Positions 1 through 7,172 of a stretch of 21,214 nucleotides of DNA are shown piece by piece. Source of the stretch: Cyanobacteria bacterium M_surface_7_m2_037 (lineage in GTDB: Bacteria > Cyanobacteriota > Cyanobacteriia > PCC-6307 > Cyanobiaceae). The DNA lies in the NCBI GenBank assembly GCA_016882585.1, contig VGPP01000013.1:1-21214 (forward strand), in the 5' to 3' direction. A program made the position numbers and the translations under genes. The notes beneath the pieces are model-generated. The model made no database searches. It was given only the letters and a program-made list of their open reading frames with translations, and was not told the origin of the DNA. Positions within the stretch are counted from its first letter, which is position 1; each line of letters starts with the position of its first letter.

Positions 1-60
1 GTGAACCTGCTGGTGACCGCCGGCCTCAAGCTCGCCTTCCCCGCCTTCTTCGGCGGCTGA
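1..60 (+). CDS. ndhA: NDH-1 subunit 1 (NdhA), C-terminal fragment
   Basis: Only the last 19 codons and a TGA stop are present; the gene begins left of the window. The peptide is hydrophobic (VNLLVTAGLKLAFPAFFGG) and fits the end of a final membrane helix. NdhA is the membrane subunit that anchors the hydrophilic arm of NDH-1 and contributes to the quinone site. The name rests mainly on context: ndhA-ndhI-ndhG-ndhE is the conserved cyanobacterial and chloroplast order, and ndhI starts 63 bp downstream. The fragment alone would not identify the gene. Confidence 0.7.
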   Translation: MNLLVTAGLKLAFPAFFGG

Positions 61-123
61 GCCCCCACCTCCGTTTGGCCGGGCCATCATGGTGCCGGCG
101 TTTTCGCCCCTGCTCGCCTGTTC

Positions 124-723
124 ATGTTCGGGTTCCTCAAAAAAGTCGGTGACTACACCCGCGACGCGGTGGGTGCAGCCAACTACCTGACCCAGGGCCT
201 GTCGGTCACGTTCGATCACCTGCGCCGGCGGCCGATCACGGTGCAGTACCCCTACGAGAAGCTGATCCCTTCGGAGCGCTACAGGGGCCGGATCCACTAC
301 GAATTCGACAAGTGCATCGCCTGCGAGGTGTGTGTGCGCGTCTGCCCGATCAACCTGCCGGTGGTGGATTGGGTGATGAACAAGGCCACCAAGAAGAAGG
401 AGCTGCGCAACTACTCGATCGACTTCGGGGTGTGCATCTTCTGCGGCAACTGCGTGGAGTACTGCCCCACCAACTGCCTCTCGATGACCGAGGAATACGA
501 GCTGGCGGCCTTCGATCGCCACAGCCTCAACTACGACAACGTGGCTCTGGGCCGCCTGCCCACCAGCGTGACCAGCGACCCGGCGGTGATCCCCCTGCGC
601 GAGCTGGCCTATCTGCCCAAGGGCGAAATCGAGCCGCACGGTGTGGATCCCAAGCGCCCCCGCGCCGGCCAACTGCCCTCCCAGGTGCAGACTGCCCCTG
701 CCGCCAGCGAGGAGAACGCCTGA
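124..723 (+). CDS. ndhI: NAD(P)H-quinone oxidoreductase subunit I (NdhI)
   Basis: This is the peripheral iron-sulfur subunit of NDH-1, which passes electrons through two [4Fe-4S] clusters towards plastoquinone at the thylakoid membrane. The protein is 199 aa. Two ferredoxin-type motifs are intact: C64-C67-C70-C74-P and C104-C107-C110-C114-P. The amphipathic N-terminus and the FDKCIACEVCVRVCPI block are typical of NdhI. The tail after about residue 165 is rich in Pro, Ala and Gln and looks like a variable extension. The ATG at 124 is the natural start, although no strong Shine-Dalgarno sequence precedes it. Its TGA stop shares one base with the ndhG ATG (TGATG), so the two are probably translationally coupled. 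Confidence 0.97.
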   Translation: MFGFLKKVGDYTRDAVGAANYLTQGLSVTFDHLRRRPITVQYPYEKLIPSERYRGRIHYEFDKCIACEVCVRVCPINLPVVDWVMNKATKKKELRNYSIDFGVCIFCGNCVEYCPTNCLSMTEEYELAAFDRHSLNYDNVALGRLPTSVTSDPAVIPLRELAYLPKGEIEPHGVDPKRPRAGQLPSQVQTAPAASEENA

Positions 724-1322
724 TGACCATCGCCTCCTCCACCCAGCTGATCTGCTTCACGGTGCTCTCGGCCGTGGTGGCCATCGGCGCCTTGGGCGTG
801 GTGCTGCTGCCCAACATCGTGTATTCCGCCTTCCTGCTTGGCGGCGTCTTCCTGTCGGTGGCGGGCCTCTACCTGCTGCTCAACGCCAGCTTCGTGGCTG
901 CCGCCCAAGTGCTGGTGTACGTGGGCGCTGTGAACGTGCTGATCCTCTTCGCGATCATGCTCGTGAACAAGAAGGAAGATCTGGCCGCCATCCCTGGCCT
1001 GGCGCTGCGCCGTTTGCTCTCCGGTGCCGTCTGCGCCGGCTTGTTTGCGCTGCTGCTGCGCGTGGCCTTCACCACTCCCTGGGCCACCCCTGGCCCTGAG
1101 CCGGTGGGCGAGGAAGCCACGATTCGCATTGGTGAGCACCTGTTCAGCGACTATCTGCTGCCCTTCGAGCTGGCCTCGGTGCTGCTGCTGATGGCGATGA
1201 TCGGTGCCATTGTGCTGGCCCGCCGCGATGTGATGACCGCTGACATCGCCACTGGTGAACCCGCCGATCAGGGCTTGATCGAAAAATCCCGCACCCCTCT
1301 GCTGCTGGAGAAGAGCAACTGA
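723..1322 (+). CDS. ndhG: NAD(P)H-quinone oxidoreductase subunit 6 (NdhG)
   Basis: NdhG is a NuoJ-type membrane subunit of NDH-1, part of the core next to the quinone cavity. The protein is 199 aa and starts MTIASSTQLICF. About five hydrophobic segments are visible: roughly residues 6-26, 30-50, 55-78, 97-118 and 140-165. The segment AAQVLVYVGAVNVLILFAIML is the highly conserved NuoJ/NdhG helix that holds the pi-bulge in complex I structures. The start is set by the one-base overlap with the ndhI stop. The stop overlaps the ndhE start in the same way. A longer open frame extends upstream inside ndhI but is a read-through without NdhG features. Confidence 0.96.
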   Translation: MTIASSTQLICFTVLSAVVAIGALGVVLLPNIVYSAFLLGGVFLSVAGLYLLLNASFVAAAQVLVYVGAVNVLILFAIMLVNKKEDLAAIPGLALRRLLSGAVCAGLFALLLRVAFTTPWATPGPEPVGEEATIRIGEHLFSDYLLPFELASVLLLMAMIGAIVLARRDVMTADIATGEPADQGLIEKSRTPLLLEKSN

Positions 1323-1651
1323 TGAACCTCGAGCTGCCCACCACCGTTCCCCTCCAGGCTTATCTGGCCTTGGCTGCCATCCTGTTCTGCACGGGCGTGT
1401 GGGGCCTGATCAACAGCCGCAACGCCGTGCGCGTGCTGATGAGCATCGAGCTGATGCTCAACGCCGTGAACATCAATCTGATGGCGTTCTCCAGCTACCT
1501 CGATGGTCAGCTGATCCGCGGCCAGGTGTTCACCATCTTCGTGATCACCGTGGCTGCCGCAGAAGCGGCTGTTGGCCTCGCCATCCTGCTCTCGCTCTAC
1601 CGGAACCGTGAGACGGTCGACATGGAGCGCTTCAACCTGCTGCGTTGGTAG
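1322..1651 (+). CDS. ndhE: NAD(P)H-quinone oxidoreductase subunit 4L (NdhE)
   Basis: NdhE is a small NuoK-type membrane subunit of NDH-1 and forms part of the proton path beside NdhG. The protein is 109 aa, close to the usual 100-110 aa. Three hydrophobic helices are evident, with the conserved acidic residues in LMSIELMLNAVNINLMAF and in VITVAAAEAAVGLAILLSLYR. The ATG overlaps the ndhG stop by one base (TGATG). It closes the ndhAIGE cluster; the NAD kinase gene follows after 27 bp with no terminator-like hairpin between, so read-through into it is likely. Confidence 0.97.
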   Translation: MNLELPTTVPLQAYLALAAILFCTGVWGLINSRNAVRVLMSIELMLNAVNINLMAFSSYLDGQLIRGQVFTIFVITVAAAEAAVGLAILLSLYRNRETVDMERFNLLRW

Positions 1652-1678
1652 CCAGGCTGGGGGCACTGCTCACCTGCC

Positions 1679-2590
1679 ATGCGGCTTGAGAACGTTTGGT
1701 TGATCCATCGTGCCGCCAGCCAGGCGGCCCTGCGCCAGGCTCGCCGTAGCGCCGAAACCCTGCGGGAGCAGGGCGTGAAGGTGGCGGTTGCGATGAGCGG
1801 CGCCAGCGCCAATCCCTTCCCAGGCCTGTTGGCCGATGAGGGCGGCCCACCGGATCTGGCAGTGGTGCTCGGGGGCGATGGCACCGTGCTTGGGGCTGCA
1901 CGGCACCTGGCACCCCTGGGGGTTCCGATCCTCTGCTTCAACGTGGGCGGCCATTTCGGCTTCCTCACCCATGAGCGCAAGCTGCTCAGCCAGGGCCATG
2001 GGCCTGATGGTGAGAGCGATCTCTGGCATCGCCTGCGCGACGACCGCTTCGCCCTCGAGCGCCGCATGATGCTCGAGGCCAGCACCGACCGTAGCGACGC
2101 GGTGTACGCCGCCCTCAACGACTTCTACTTCCGGCCCGGCCTTGATGAGGTGTCGCCCACCTGTGTGCTCGAGCTCGAGATCGACGGCGAGGTGGTGGAT
2201 CAATACCGCGGCGATGGCCTGATCATCTCCACCGCCACTGGTTCCACCGGCTATTCCATGGCCGCCGGCGGCCCGATCCTTCACCCTGGCGTGGAGGCGA
2301 TCGTGGTCAATCCGATCTGCCCGATGAGCCTCTCCAGCCGCCCGGTGGTGGTGCCACCCCGGGCGCAGCTGGCGGTGTGGCCGCTGGGGGAGGCGAGCCG
2401 GCGCGTGCGGCTCTGGAACGATGGCGCCTTCGCCACGGTGCTCGAGCCCGGTGATCGCTGCGACGTGCGCCGCTCCCCGCACCACGCCTTGATGGTGCTG
2501 CTGGAGCAAAACCCCTCCTACTACCGCACCCTCAGCCGCAAATTGCATTGGGCCGGCAGCCTCACCGCTGCTGAGCCCTCTCCCAATTGA
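1679..2590 (+). CDS. nadK: NAD kinase
   Basis: This enzyme phosphorylates NAD to NADP in the cytosol with ATP or polyphosphate. The protein is 303 aa, the usual size. The catalytic GGDGTVLGAAR motif lies at residues 65-75, with D67 as the expected essential Asp. It is followed by a FNVGGHFGFLT block (many bacterial enzymes have GNLGFLT here) and by the nucleotide-binding ISTATGSTGYSMAAGGPILHP block. The ATG at 1679 gives the expected N-terminus. The gene lies 27 bp behind ndhE on the same strand and is probably co-transcribed with NDH-1 genes. Cyanobacteria usually carry two NAD kinases with different roles; which paralogue this is cannot be decided here. Confidence 0.95.
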   Translation: MRLENVWLIHRAASQAALRQARRSAETLREQGVKVAVAMSGASANPFPGLLADEGGPPDLAVVLGGDGTVLGAARHLAPLGVPILCFNVGGHFGFLTHERKLLSQGHGPDGESDLWHRLRDDRFALERRMMLEASTDRSDAVYAALNDFYFRPGLDEVSPTCVLELEIDGEVVDQYRGDGLIISTATGSTGYSMAAGGPILHPGVEAIVVNPICPMSLSSRPVVVPPRAQLAVWPLGEASRRVRLWNDGAFATVLEPGDRCDVRRSPHHALMVLLEQNPSYYRTLSRKLHWAGSLTAAEPSPN

Positions 2591-2620
2591 GCGGCATCCA
2601 CCCCTTCCTGCAGGAGTTCC

Positions 2621-3139
2621 ATGGCTCTCGAGATTGAGCGGCGCTTTCTGGTGGCCGGTGAAGGCTGGCGGCCGCAGGTGCGCTGGAGCCGCAACCTGAA
2701 GCAGGGCTATCTGGCGGGCTCCGCCGATGGCCTCACCCTGCGCGTGCGCAGCGACGGCACCGATTCCGCCTGGCTCACGCTCAAATATCCCGCCAGCGGC
2801 ATCGCGCGCCACGAATTTGAGTACGCCATCCCGCCGCAGGATGCCGATGCCCTGCTGGAGCGCAGTGCAGCGCGGGTGCTCAAGCAGCGCTACGGGCTGG
2901 ATCTCCCCGGCGGCGACTGGGTGCTGGATGTGTTCTCCGGCGACAACGCACCGCTGGTGATCGCCGAGGTGGAGCTGGAGAGTGAGCAGTCGGCGGTGGC
3001 GATACCCCCCTGGTGCAGCTGTGAAATCACCGGCATCGGAGCCTTCAGCAATGCGGCGCTGGCGCAGCGGCCTTTCCAGCTCTGGCAGCCGGAGGAGCAG
3101 CGGCCCTGGCTCTTGAATCTGGCGATGCAGCAGGCTTAG
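2621..3139 (+). CDS. CYTH-domain protein (triphosphate tunnel metalloenzyme family)
   Basis: The 172-aa protein is a single CYTH domain, the fold shared by class IV adenylate cyclases, thiamine triphosphatases and inorganic triphosphatases. The signature lies at the N-terminus as E4-I-E6-R-R8; the canonical motif is ExExK, so Arg replaces the usual Lys. Further charged strand motifs follow, such as LTLRVRSDG, LTLKYP and VIAEVELE. This pattern is usual for small bacterial members, most of which act as triphosphatases; cyclase activity should not be assumed. An AGGAG at 2612-2616 lies 4 nt before the ATG and sets the start. The gene is 30 bp behind nadK on the same strand. Confidence 0.88.
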   Translation: MALEIERRFLVAGEGWRPQVRWSRNLKQGYLAGSADGLTLRVRSDGTDSAWLTLKYPASGIARHEFEYAIPPQDADALLERSAARVLKQRYGLDLPGGDWVLDVFSGDNAPLVIAEVELESEQSAVAIPPWCSCEITGIGAFSNAALAQRPFQLWQPEEQRPWLLNLAMQQA

Positions 3140-3168
3140 GATTCTCTTAAGGATTGAGCAGAAGCACG

Positions 3169-3342
3169 GTGCTCGGGCTTTACGACCAGCAAGGCTTGTT
3201 GCGCTTCAGCGGCCGTGATCAGGCGGATTGCCTGGCCTACGCCGAGTTGTTTGGTCTGCCGGAAGACAGTTTCAGCCTGGAATCCCTCGTGCACGAGTTC
3301 GCGGTGGAGGCTGCGGGGGCTCAGTTGGCACTGCCCTCCTGA
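3169..3342 (+). CDS. Small unknown protein, about 57 aa
   Basis: I do not recognise a named family. The peptide begins VLGLYDQQGLLRFSGRDQ and continues with DCLAYAELFGLPEDSF, a compact acidic, hydrophobic pattern with no membrane segment or signal peptide. It reads as a real protein rather than noise because codon use matches its neighbours and it fills the gap left between two genes. The start is uncertain: a GTG at 3169 is taken here, while an in-frame TTG at 3154 would add five residues but sits directly on the AAGGA (3149-3153). That AAGGA could instead be part of a -10-like TAAGGA at 3148-3153. Its 3' end overlaps the convergent LuxR-type gene by 22 bp. Confidence 0.55.
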   Translation: MLGLYDQQGLLRFSGRDQADCLAYAELFGLPEDSFSLESLVHEFAVEAAGAQLALPS

Positions 3343-3563
3343 GGCAGGTTGCAGCAATTGAAGCCATCGCGGCAGATCTTGCCGTGATCCATGGCCCAGT
3401 TCAGCAAGGCCACGCGGTTTTTGGCGCCCGTTTTGGTGAACACATTGCTCACGTGGTTATCCACGGTGCGCTTGCTGATCATCAGCTTTTCGCCGATTTC
3501 CTGATTGGTGAGCCCCTGGGCCACCAGATCGATGATCTCCAGTTCGCGCTCCGAGAGATCCAT
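3321..3563 (-). CDS. Small LuxR-type (GerE domain) transcriptional regulator
   Basis: The 80-aa protein is almost only a LuxR/GerE helix-turn-helix: LSERELEIIDLVAQGLTNQEI at residues 3-23 and the recognition helix region SKRTVDNHVSNVFTKTG at 30-46. No receiver or autoinducer domain is present, and an in-frame TGA 24 nt upstream of the ATG rules out a longer form. The C-terminus carries Cys64, Cys70 and Cys71. Stand-alone small LuxR regulators exist in cyanobacteria; PedR of Synechocystis is one that responds to photosynthetic electron flow through a redox-active Cys. Calling this a PedR relative is inference from size and the cysteines. It is divergent from metF. Confidence 0.85.
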   Translation of the reverse strand: MDLSERELEIIDLVAQGLTNQEIGEKLMISKRTVDNHVSNVFTKTGAKNRVALLNWAMDHGKICRDGFNCCNLPQEGSAN

Positions 3564-3586
3564 CCACGCCTGAAGGCTGAGCGCTC

Positions 3587-3592
3587 ACTCTA
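3587..3592 (-). promoter_or_regulatory. Candidate -10 element of the LuxR-type gene
   Basis: On the minus strand the hexamer TAGAGT ends 24 nt before the ATG at 3563, the same distance as the -10-like hexamers of ndhF, ndhD and others here. No good -35 box is seen. A dyad (GCGCTC/GAGCGC, 3581-3600) surrounds the hexamer and could bind a regulator, possibly the product itself. Confidence 0.3.
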
Positions 3593-3682
3593 GGGAGCGC
3601 GTCCCGGGGAGAACAGGCGGCTGGTTGCACCGCGGTGGCTTGGGGCGGTGGTTGATGATGACCCGATCTGATCACGGGTGTT

Positions 3683-4567
3683 TTGGGGCTGCAGCAGGCA
3701 CTGGAGGTGGGCTCCCTCGCGATCACAGCTGAGGTGATGCCACCCCGTGGGGGTGATGCCAGCAGCACCCTGGCCCATGCGCGAGCCCTGAAGGGCCGGG
3801 TGCATGCCGTGAACGTGACCGACGGCAGCCGTGCCGTGATGCGGATGAGCAGTCTGGCGGTGTGCCGGTTGCTGCTCGATCAGGGCATTGAGCCCGTGTG
3901 GCAACTCGCTTGCCGCGACCGCAACCGCATCGGTCTGCAGGCCGATCTGTTGGGTGCCCATGCCCTCGGCATTCGCAATGTGCTCTGCCTCACGGGTGAT
4001 CCGGTGCGCGCTGGCGATCAGCCCGGAGCGCGGCCGGTGAATGAGCTCGAATCGGTGCGCTTGCTGCAGCAGCTGCAGGCGTTCAATCGCGGTGAGGATC
4101 CTGTGGGGGGCAACCTGGCTGATGGCCCCACGGCCTTGTTTGCCGGTGCCGCAGCTGATCCCCAGAGCCCCAGCTGGAGTGGTTTGAAGAGCCGTATCGC
4201 CCGCAAGCATCAAGCGGGTGCCCGCTTTCTGCAAACCCAGATGGTGATGGATGCGGAGTGCCTGAAGCGTTTCGTGGGCGAGATCACCGGGCCGATGGGC
4301 CTACCGGTGCTGGCCGGGGTGTTTCTGCTCAAGTCGGCCAAGAACGCGGCCTTCATTAACCGGGTGGTGCCTGGCGCCAACATTCCGCAGGCGATCATCG
4401 ATCGCCTGGCGGGCGCTTCCAATCCCGCTGATGAGGGCATCAGCATTGCGGCTGAGCAGGTGGCGGCCTACGCGGGCATCGCCCAGGGGGTGCACCTGAT
4501 GGCGGTGAAGGCCGAGGAGCGCATCCCCCTGATCCTGGAGCGAGCTGGGCTCAGCTCGCGCTGCTGA
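3683..4567 (+). CDS. metF: Methylenetetrahydrofolate reductase
   Basis: The enzyme reduces 5,10-methylene-THF to 5-methyl-THF for methionine synthesis and binds FAD. The 294-aa protein is a single TIM-barrel catalytic domain, as in bacterial MetF. The N-terminal strand ITAEVMPPRGGD places the expected catalytic Glu at E17. The blocks HAVNVTDGSRA, RNVLCLTGDPVRAG and RFLQTQMVMDAECLKRF follow in the usual order, and the C-terminus ends with GVHLMAVKAEERIPLILERAG. The start is a TTG at 3683: in-frame stops at 3656 and 3659 exclude a longer form and no ATG lies in the N-terminal region. A GATGAT (3654-3659) ends 24 nt upstream and could be its -10. It overlaps the convergent nucleotidyltransferase gene by 17 bp. 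Confidence 0.93.
   Translation: MGLQQALEVGSLAITAEVMPPRGGDASSTLAHARALKGRVHAVNVTDGSRAVMRMSSLAVCRLLLDQGIEPVWQLACRDRNRIGLQADLLGAHALGIRNVLCLTGDPVRAGDQPGARPVNELESVRLLQQLQAFNRGEDPVGGNLADGPTALFAGAAADPQSPSWSGLKSRIARKHQAGARFLQTQMVMDAECLKRFVGEITGPMGLPVLAGVFLLKSAKNAAFINRVVPGANIPQAIIDRLAGASNPADEGISIAAEQVAAYAGIAQGVHLMAVKAEERIPLILERAGLSSRC
4540..4559. terminator. Hairpin at the convergent metF / nucleotidyltransferase ends
   Basis: A 7-bp perfect stem (GCGAGCT/AGCTCGC) with a 6-nt loop spans the overlapping 3' ends of the two convergent genes. Its position suits a bidirectional transcript end, but neither side has a T-tract, so intrinsic termination is doubtful. Confidence 0.3.
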
Positions 4568-5732
4568 TCGCCAGATCGGTGCCCAGTAGCTCGGCCATCG
4601 CCTTCTGCTGCGGCGAGGGGCTCACATGGTCCTGGCGGCGCACATCGGTGATCAGCCAGTCCAGCGCGGCTTCCTGCAGATCGAAGTGATCACCGTTGCG
4701 ATCCACGCAATAGCGACCGAACACCAACTTCTCCACCAGGCGCACGCCGGGGCCGATGCGCGAGTAATCGAAGATGATTGAGTTGTCGATCGTGGCGCCC
4801 TCGCAGATGTGGCAGCTGGGGCCGATCATCGCCGGGCCAATGATCGTGGCGCCGTCTTCAATGCGGCTCATGCCGCCCACATAGATCGGGCCTTCCACGT
4901 TGATCTTGTCCCAATTGGCGGCCACATTCAGGCCCGCATAGATGCCCGGGCGCACTTCCTTGCCGGGGATCTGCACCTGCCGCACCTGGCCCTGCAGCAC
5001 GCTGCGGATCGCTTGCCAGTAATCGGGCACTTTGCCGATGTCCACCCATTCGAATTCCATCGGCAGGGCGTAGAAGGCGGCATCGTCGGCCACCAGGCGC
5101 GGGAACAGATCTGAGCCGATGTCGAACGGCACACCATCCGGCACATAGTCGAGCACTTCGGGCTCGAAGATGTAGATGCCGGTGTTGATCATGTCGCTGG
5201 CGGCCTCATCCACCGCCGGCTTCTCCTGGAAGGAGAGCACCCGGCCGTCGTCGTCGGTCACCACCACGCCATAGCTGCTCACCTGATCGCGGGGCACGCG
5301 CTTGGTGATCAGGCTGGCCATGGCCCCTTTGGCCTTATGGCGCCGCACCGCCTCGCTCAGATCAAGATCGATCAGGGCATCCCCGCAGAGCACCACGAAG
5401 GTGTCGTCGAAGAAGCGCTGGAAGGTTTGGATCTTCTTGAGACCACCGGCAGAGCCGAGGGCATCGCCGATCAGCTGGCCGTCTTCAATGCGGCCTTCAA
5501 AGCTGTAGGCGATCTCCACGCCGAAGCGCTGGCCATCGCGGAAGTAGTTCTCGATCTCCTCGGCCAGGTGGGAGACATTCACCATGATTTCGGTGAAGCC
5601 GTGTTCCCGCAGCAACTCGAGCAGAAACTCCATCACGGGTTTCTGCAGGATCGGAATCATCGGTTTGGGAACGATGTGGGTGATCGGTCGCACCCGCGTT
5701 CCCTTACCGGCCGCCAGGATCATCGCCTTCAT
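4551..5732 (-). CDS. Sugar-phosphate nucleotidyltransferase with left-handed beta-helix tail
   Basis: The 393-aa protein joins NTP and a sugar phosphate into an NDP-sugar. The N-terminal Rossmann-like domain (about 1-235) has the nucleotide-binding motif LAAGKGTRVRPITHIVPKPM, then AGGLKK, LCGDALIDLDL, EKP, and the sugar-site block MINTGIYIFEPEVLDY. Residues about 255-330 carry hexapeptide-like repeats of a left-handed beta-helix (GPIYVGG, GATIIGPAMIGPSCHI, GATIDNSIIFDYSRIGPG). This architecture matches cyanobacterial mannose-1-phosphate guanylyltransferase / glucose-1-phosphate thymidylyltransferase-like proteins. Substrate specificity cannot be read from the sequence. It follows scpA by 46 bp; a TAGGGT at 5763-5768 (minus) could be its own -10. 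Confidence 0.9.
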   Translation of the reverse strand: MKAMILAAGKGTRVRPITHIVPKPMIPILQKPVMEFLLELLREHGFTEIMVNVSHLAEEIENYFRDGQRFGVEIAYSFEGRIEDGQLIGDALGSAGGLKKIQTFQRFFDDTFVVLCGDALIDLDLSEAVRRHKAKGAMASLITKRVPRDQVSSYGVVVTDDDGRVLSFQEKPAVDEAASDMINTGIYIFEPEVLDYVPDGVPFDIGSDLFPRLVADDAAFYALPMEFEWVDIGKVPDYWQAIRSVLQGQVRQVQIPGKEVRPGIYAGLNVAANWDKINVEGPIYVGGMSRIEDGATIIGPAMIGPSCHICEGATIDNSIIFDYSRIGPGVRLVEKLVFGRYCVDRNGDHFDLQEAALDWLITDVRRQDHVSPSPQQKAMAELLGTDLAISSAS

Positions 5733-5778
5733 CGGCGCTGTCTGCTTTCGGTGAGTGGGCCCACCCTACGCAAGGCCT

Positions 5779-6678
5779 CTAGGCCGCAAGCGGCTCCCGA
5801 GCCGGCCCCCGAGCTGACCCCAGTTCCGCAGGCAGGGGCAATTGCACGCTCTCGCCCTCATCCAGCAGCCGCTTGAGCTGCAGCGGGCCAAACAGGCCGC
5901 CCTGCTGCTCCAGCTCCACCTTGCCCTGGGAGCAGAGGAAGAGCAGCGCCCAGAACACCCCCACCCGATCGCTGTCGAGATCGTCCGGGGCCACTCCAGC
6001 CCAGGCCTGCACCAGCCCTTCAAAGCCGGTCCACTCCAGTGCTGGCGGCCACTGCAGCAGGAACTGGCTGAGGGCGGCGGTGGTTTCCGGCAGCTTCTCG
6101 CGGTGGGCCAGGGCCGCCACCTGCTCGATCACGGCTCGATCGCTGTAGCGCTTGCTCCGCTGGCGTTTACTGCGCTGGCCCTCCTCCTGCTCCAGCCGCT
6201 CGGCGATGTCTTCGAGTTGGCGGATCAGCTCACCGAGCGTGACCGGCCGCTGCAGGGGCGGCGGGGCCACGGGGCGGCGCAGCAGGTGGCGCTCCGGGCG
6301 CCTGGGCAGCTCTACGCCGGGGCTGAGCAGCCAGCCCTGGCCCTCGGCATCGAAGTCAAAGCAGACGTCGTCATCGAGCAGCGGCTCGGGCGGAAAGGTT
6401 TGCGCTTCCAGCACCTCCGCCTTGAGGCTCACCAACATCGAGGCGGCCAGAAAGGCCTCGCTGGTTTCGGCCAGATCCTGTTCGTAGCTGCCGCCGCGCC
6501 CCATGGCGGCCACCAGCCTGGGCACTTCAATGCGTTGGCGCAGCTGATCGAGAAAGCCGTCCACGACGGCGATCACATCCACATCCCAGGGATCGAGGTC
6601 GCCCCGTTCCGCGGCGTCTTGCAACAGGCGGATGGCCAGCCTGGCGCCATCTGTGGCCACGGGTCCGCTTGCACTCAC
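5779..6678 (-). CDS. scpA: Segregation and condensation protein A (ScpA)
   Basis: ScpA is the kleisin subunit that bridges SMC heads with ScpB in chromosome condensation. The 299-aa protein has the N-terminal kleisin helix region (AIRLLQDAAERGDLDPWDVDV, then IAVVDGFLDQLRQRI), a variable middle rich in Arg, Pro and Glu, and a C-terminal winged-helix segment (VGVFWALLFLCSQGKVELEQ, then LFGPLQLKRL). The start is a GTG at 6678. No smc or scpB gene is visible nearby. It lies 46 bp behind the LapA-domain gene and 46 bp before the nucleotidyltransferase gene on the same strand. Confidence 0.9.
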   Translation of the reverse strand: MSASGPVATDGARLAIRLLQDAAERGDLDPWDVDVIAVVDGFLDQLRQRIEVPRLVAAMGRGGSYEQDLAETSEAFLAASMLVSLKAEVLEAQTFPPEPLLDDDVCFDFDAEGQGWLLSPGVELPRRPERHLLRRPVAPPPLQRPVTLGELIRQLEDIAERLEQEEGQRSKRQRSKRYSDRAVIEQVAALAHREKLPETTAALSQFLLQWPPALEWTGFEGLVQAWAGVAPDDLDSDRVGVFWALLFLCSQGKVELEQQGGLFGPLQLKRLLDEGESVQLPLPAELGSARGPAREPLAA

Positions 6679-6724
6679 CTGACCCTATCGGCTCGAAGCC
6701 TGAAAAGCCAGGCCAGAGCTGCCT

Positions 6725-7084
6725 TCAGGCCGCTTCGGTTTGCGCTGAGCTCTCACCGGCGGCCGGCAGTAGCCCCAGCTGTGCATCCACAGCGGCGCGG
6801 TAGCGCTGCACGTCTTCTTCGAGCTCGCGGATGCGCACCTGCTGTGCTTCCGCTTCGCCCGGATTGATCTGGCTTTCCACCCGCTTCACCACGCCGGTCC
6901 ATACGGCGAACACCCAGGCCGCTGTGGCACCGATGCCACCCACCAGAAGCAGCAGGGCTGCCAGGGGCAAGGTGGCGCTCAGCCCCGGCAGGAACTGCAC
7001 CGTGGTGGGGGCGGTGTTCTCCAGGGTGAACATCACCATCGCCAGGCCGAAGCTGAAGATCAGCAGGAAGTTCAGCTGCTTCAT
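6725..7084 (-). CDS. LapA-domain membrane protein
   Basis: The 119-aa protein has two hydrophobic helices, about residues 4-22 and 37-63, separated by a short loop (TLENTAPTTVQFLPG), the arrangement of LapA/YciS (lipopolysaccharide assembly protein A domain) proteins. A coiled-coil-like charged stretch follows (residues about 73-102, RIRELEEDVQRYRAAVDAQL), with a polar Ala/Glu tail. It probably sits in the inner membrane with the coil in the cytoplasm. A role in envelope assembly is inferred from the family only. The 88-bp gap upstream, behind ndhD, contains the repeated palindrome AGATCT-CAA-AGATCT and a possible -10 (TAATCT). Confidence 0.82.
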   Translation of the reverse strand: MKQLNFLLIFSFGLAMVMFTLENTAPTTVQFLPGLSATLPLAALLLLVGGIGATAAWVFAVWTGVVKRVESQINPGEAEAQQVRIRELEEDVQRYRAAVDAQLGLLPAAGESSAQTEAA

Positions 7085-7145
7085 CGGTCGGAAGGCACCG
7101 GGGTGTTGCGCTCGAAGATTACGTAGATCTTTGAGATCTGGGCCA

Positions 7146-7157
7146 GCCGAATTCGGC
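7146..7157 (-). terminator. Palindrome downstream of ndhD
   Basis: A 12-bp perfect palindrome GCCGAATTCGGC lies 16 bp after the ndhD stop and extends by GCC/GGC beyond a T-T mismatch. It may form a short hairpin at the end of the ndhD transcript. No T-tract follows, so this is a weak call. Confidence 0.25.
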
Positions 7158-7172
7158 AGGCAGCAGGCTTTG

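Noticed and set aside
723..725. A longer upstream form of ndhG starting inside ndhI
   Set aside because: The extra residues are out-of-frame ndhI codons; the ATG at 723 matches the NdhG N-terminus and the overlap style of the cluster.
1670..2812. A 380-codon minus-strand open frame opposite nadK and the CYTH gene
   Set aside because: It is antisense to two well-supported genes, its translation is rich in His, Gln, Ala and Gly without any family motif, and it reflects high-GC third-position bias.
7100..7172. Repeated AGATCT palindromes after ndhD as a regulator site
   Set aside because: Two 6-bp palindromes 3 bp apart are notable but too short, and no linked regulator is known to me; kept only as a remark under the LapA gene.
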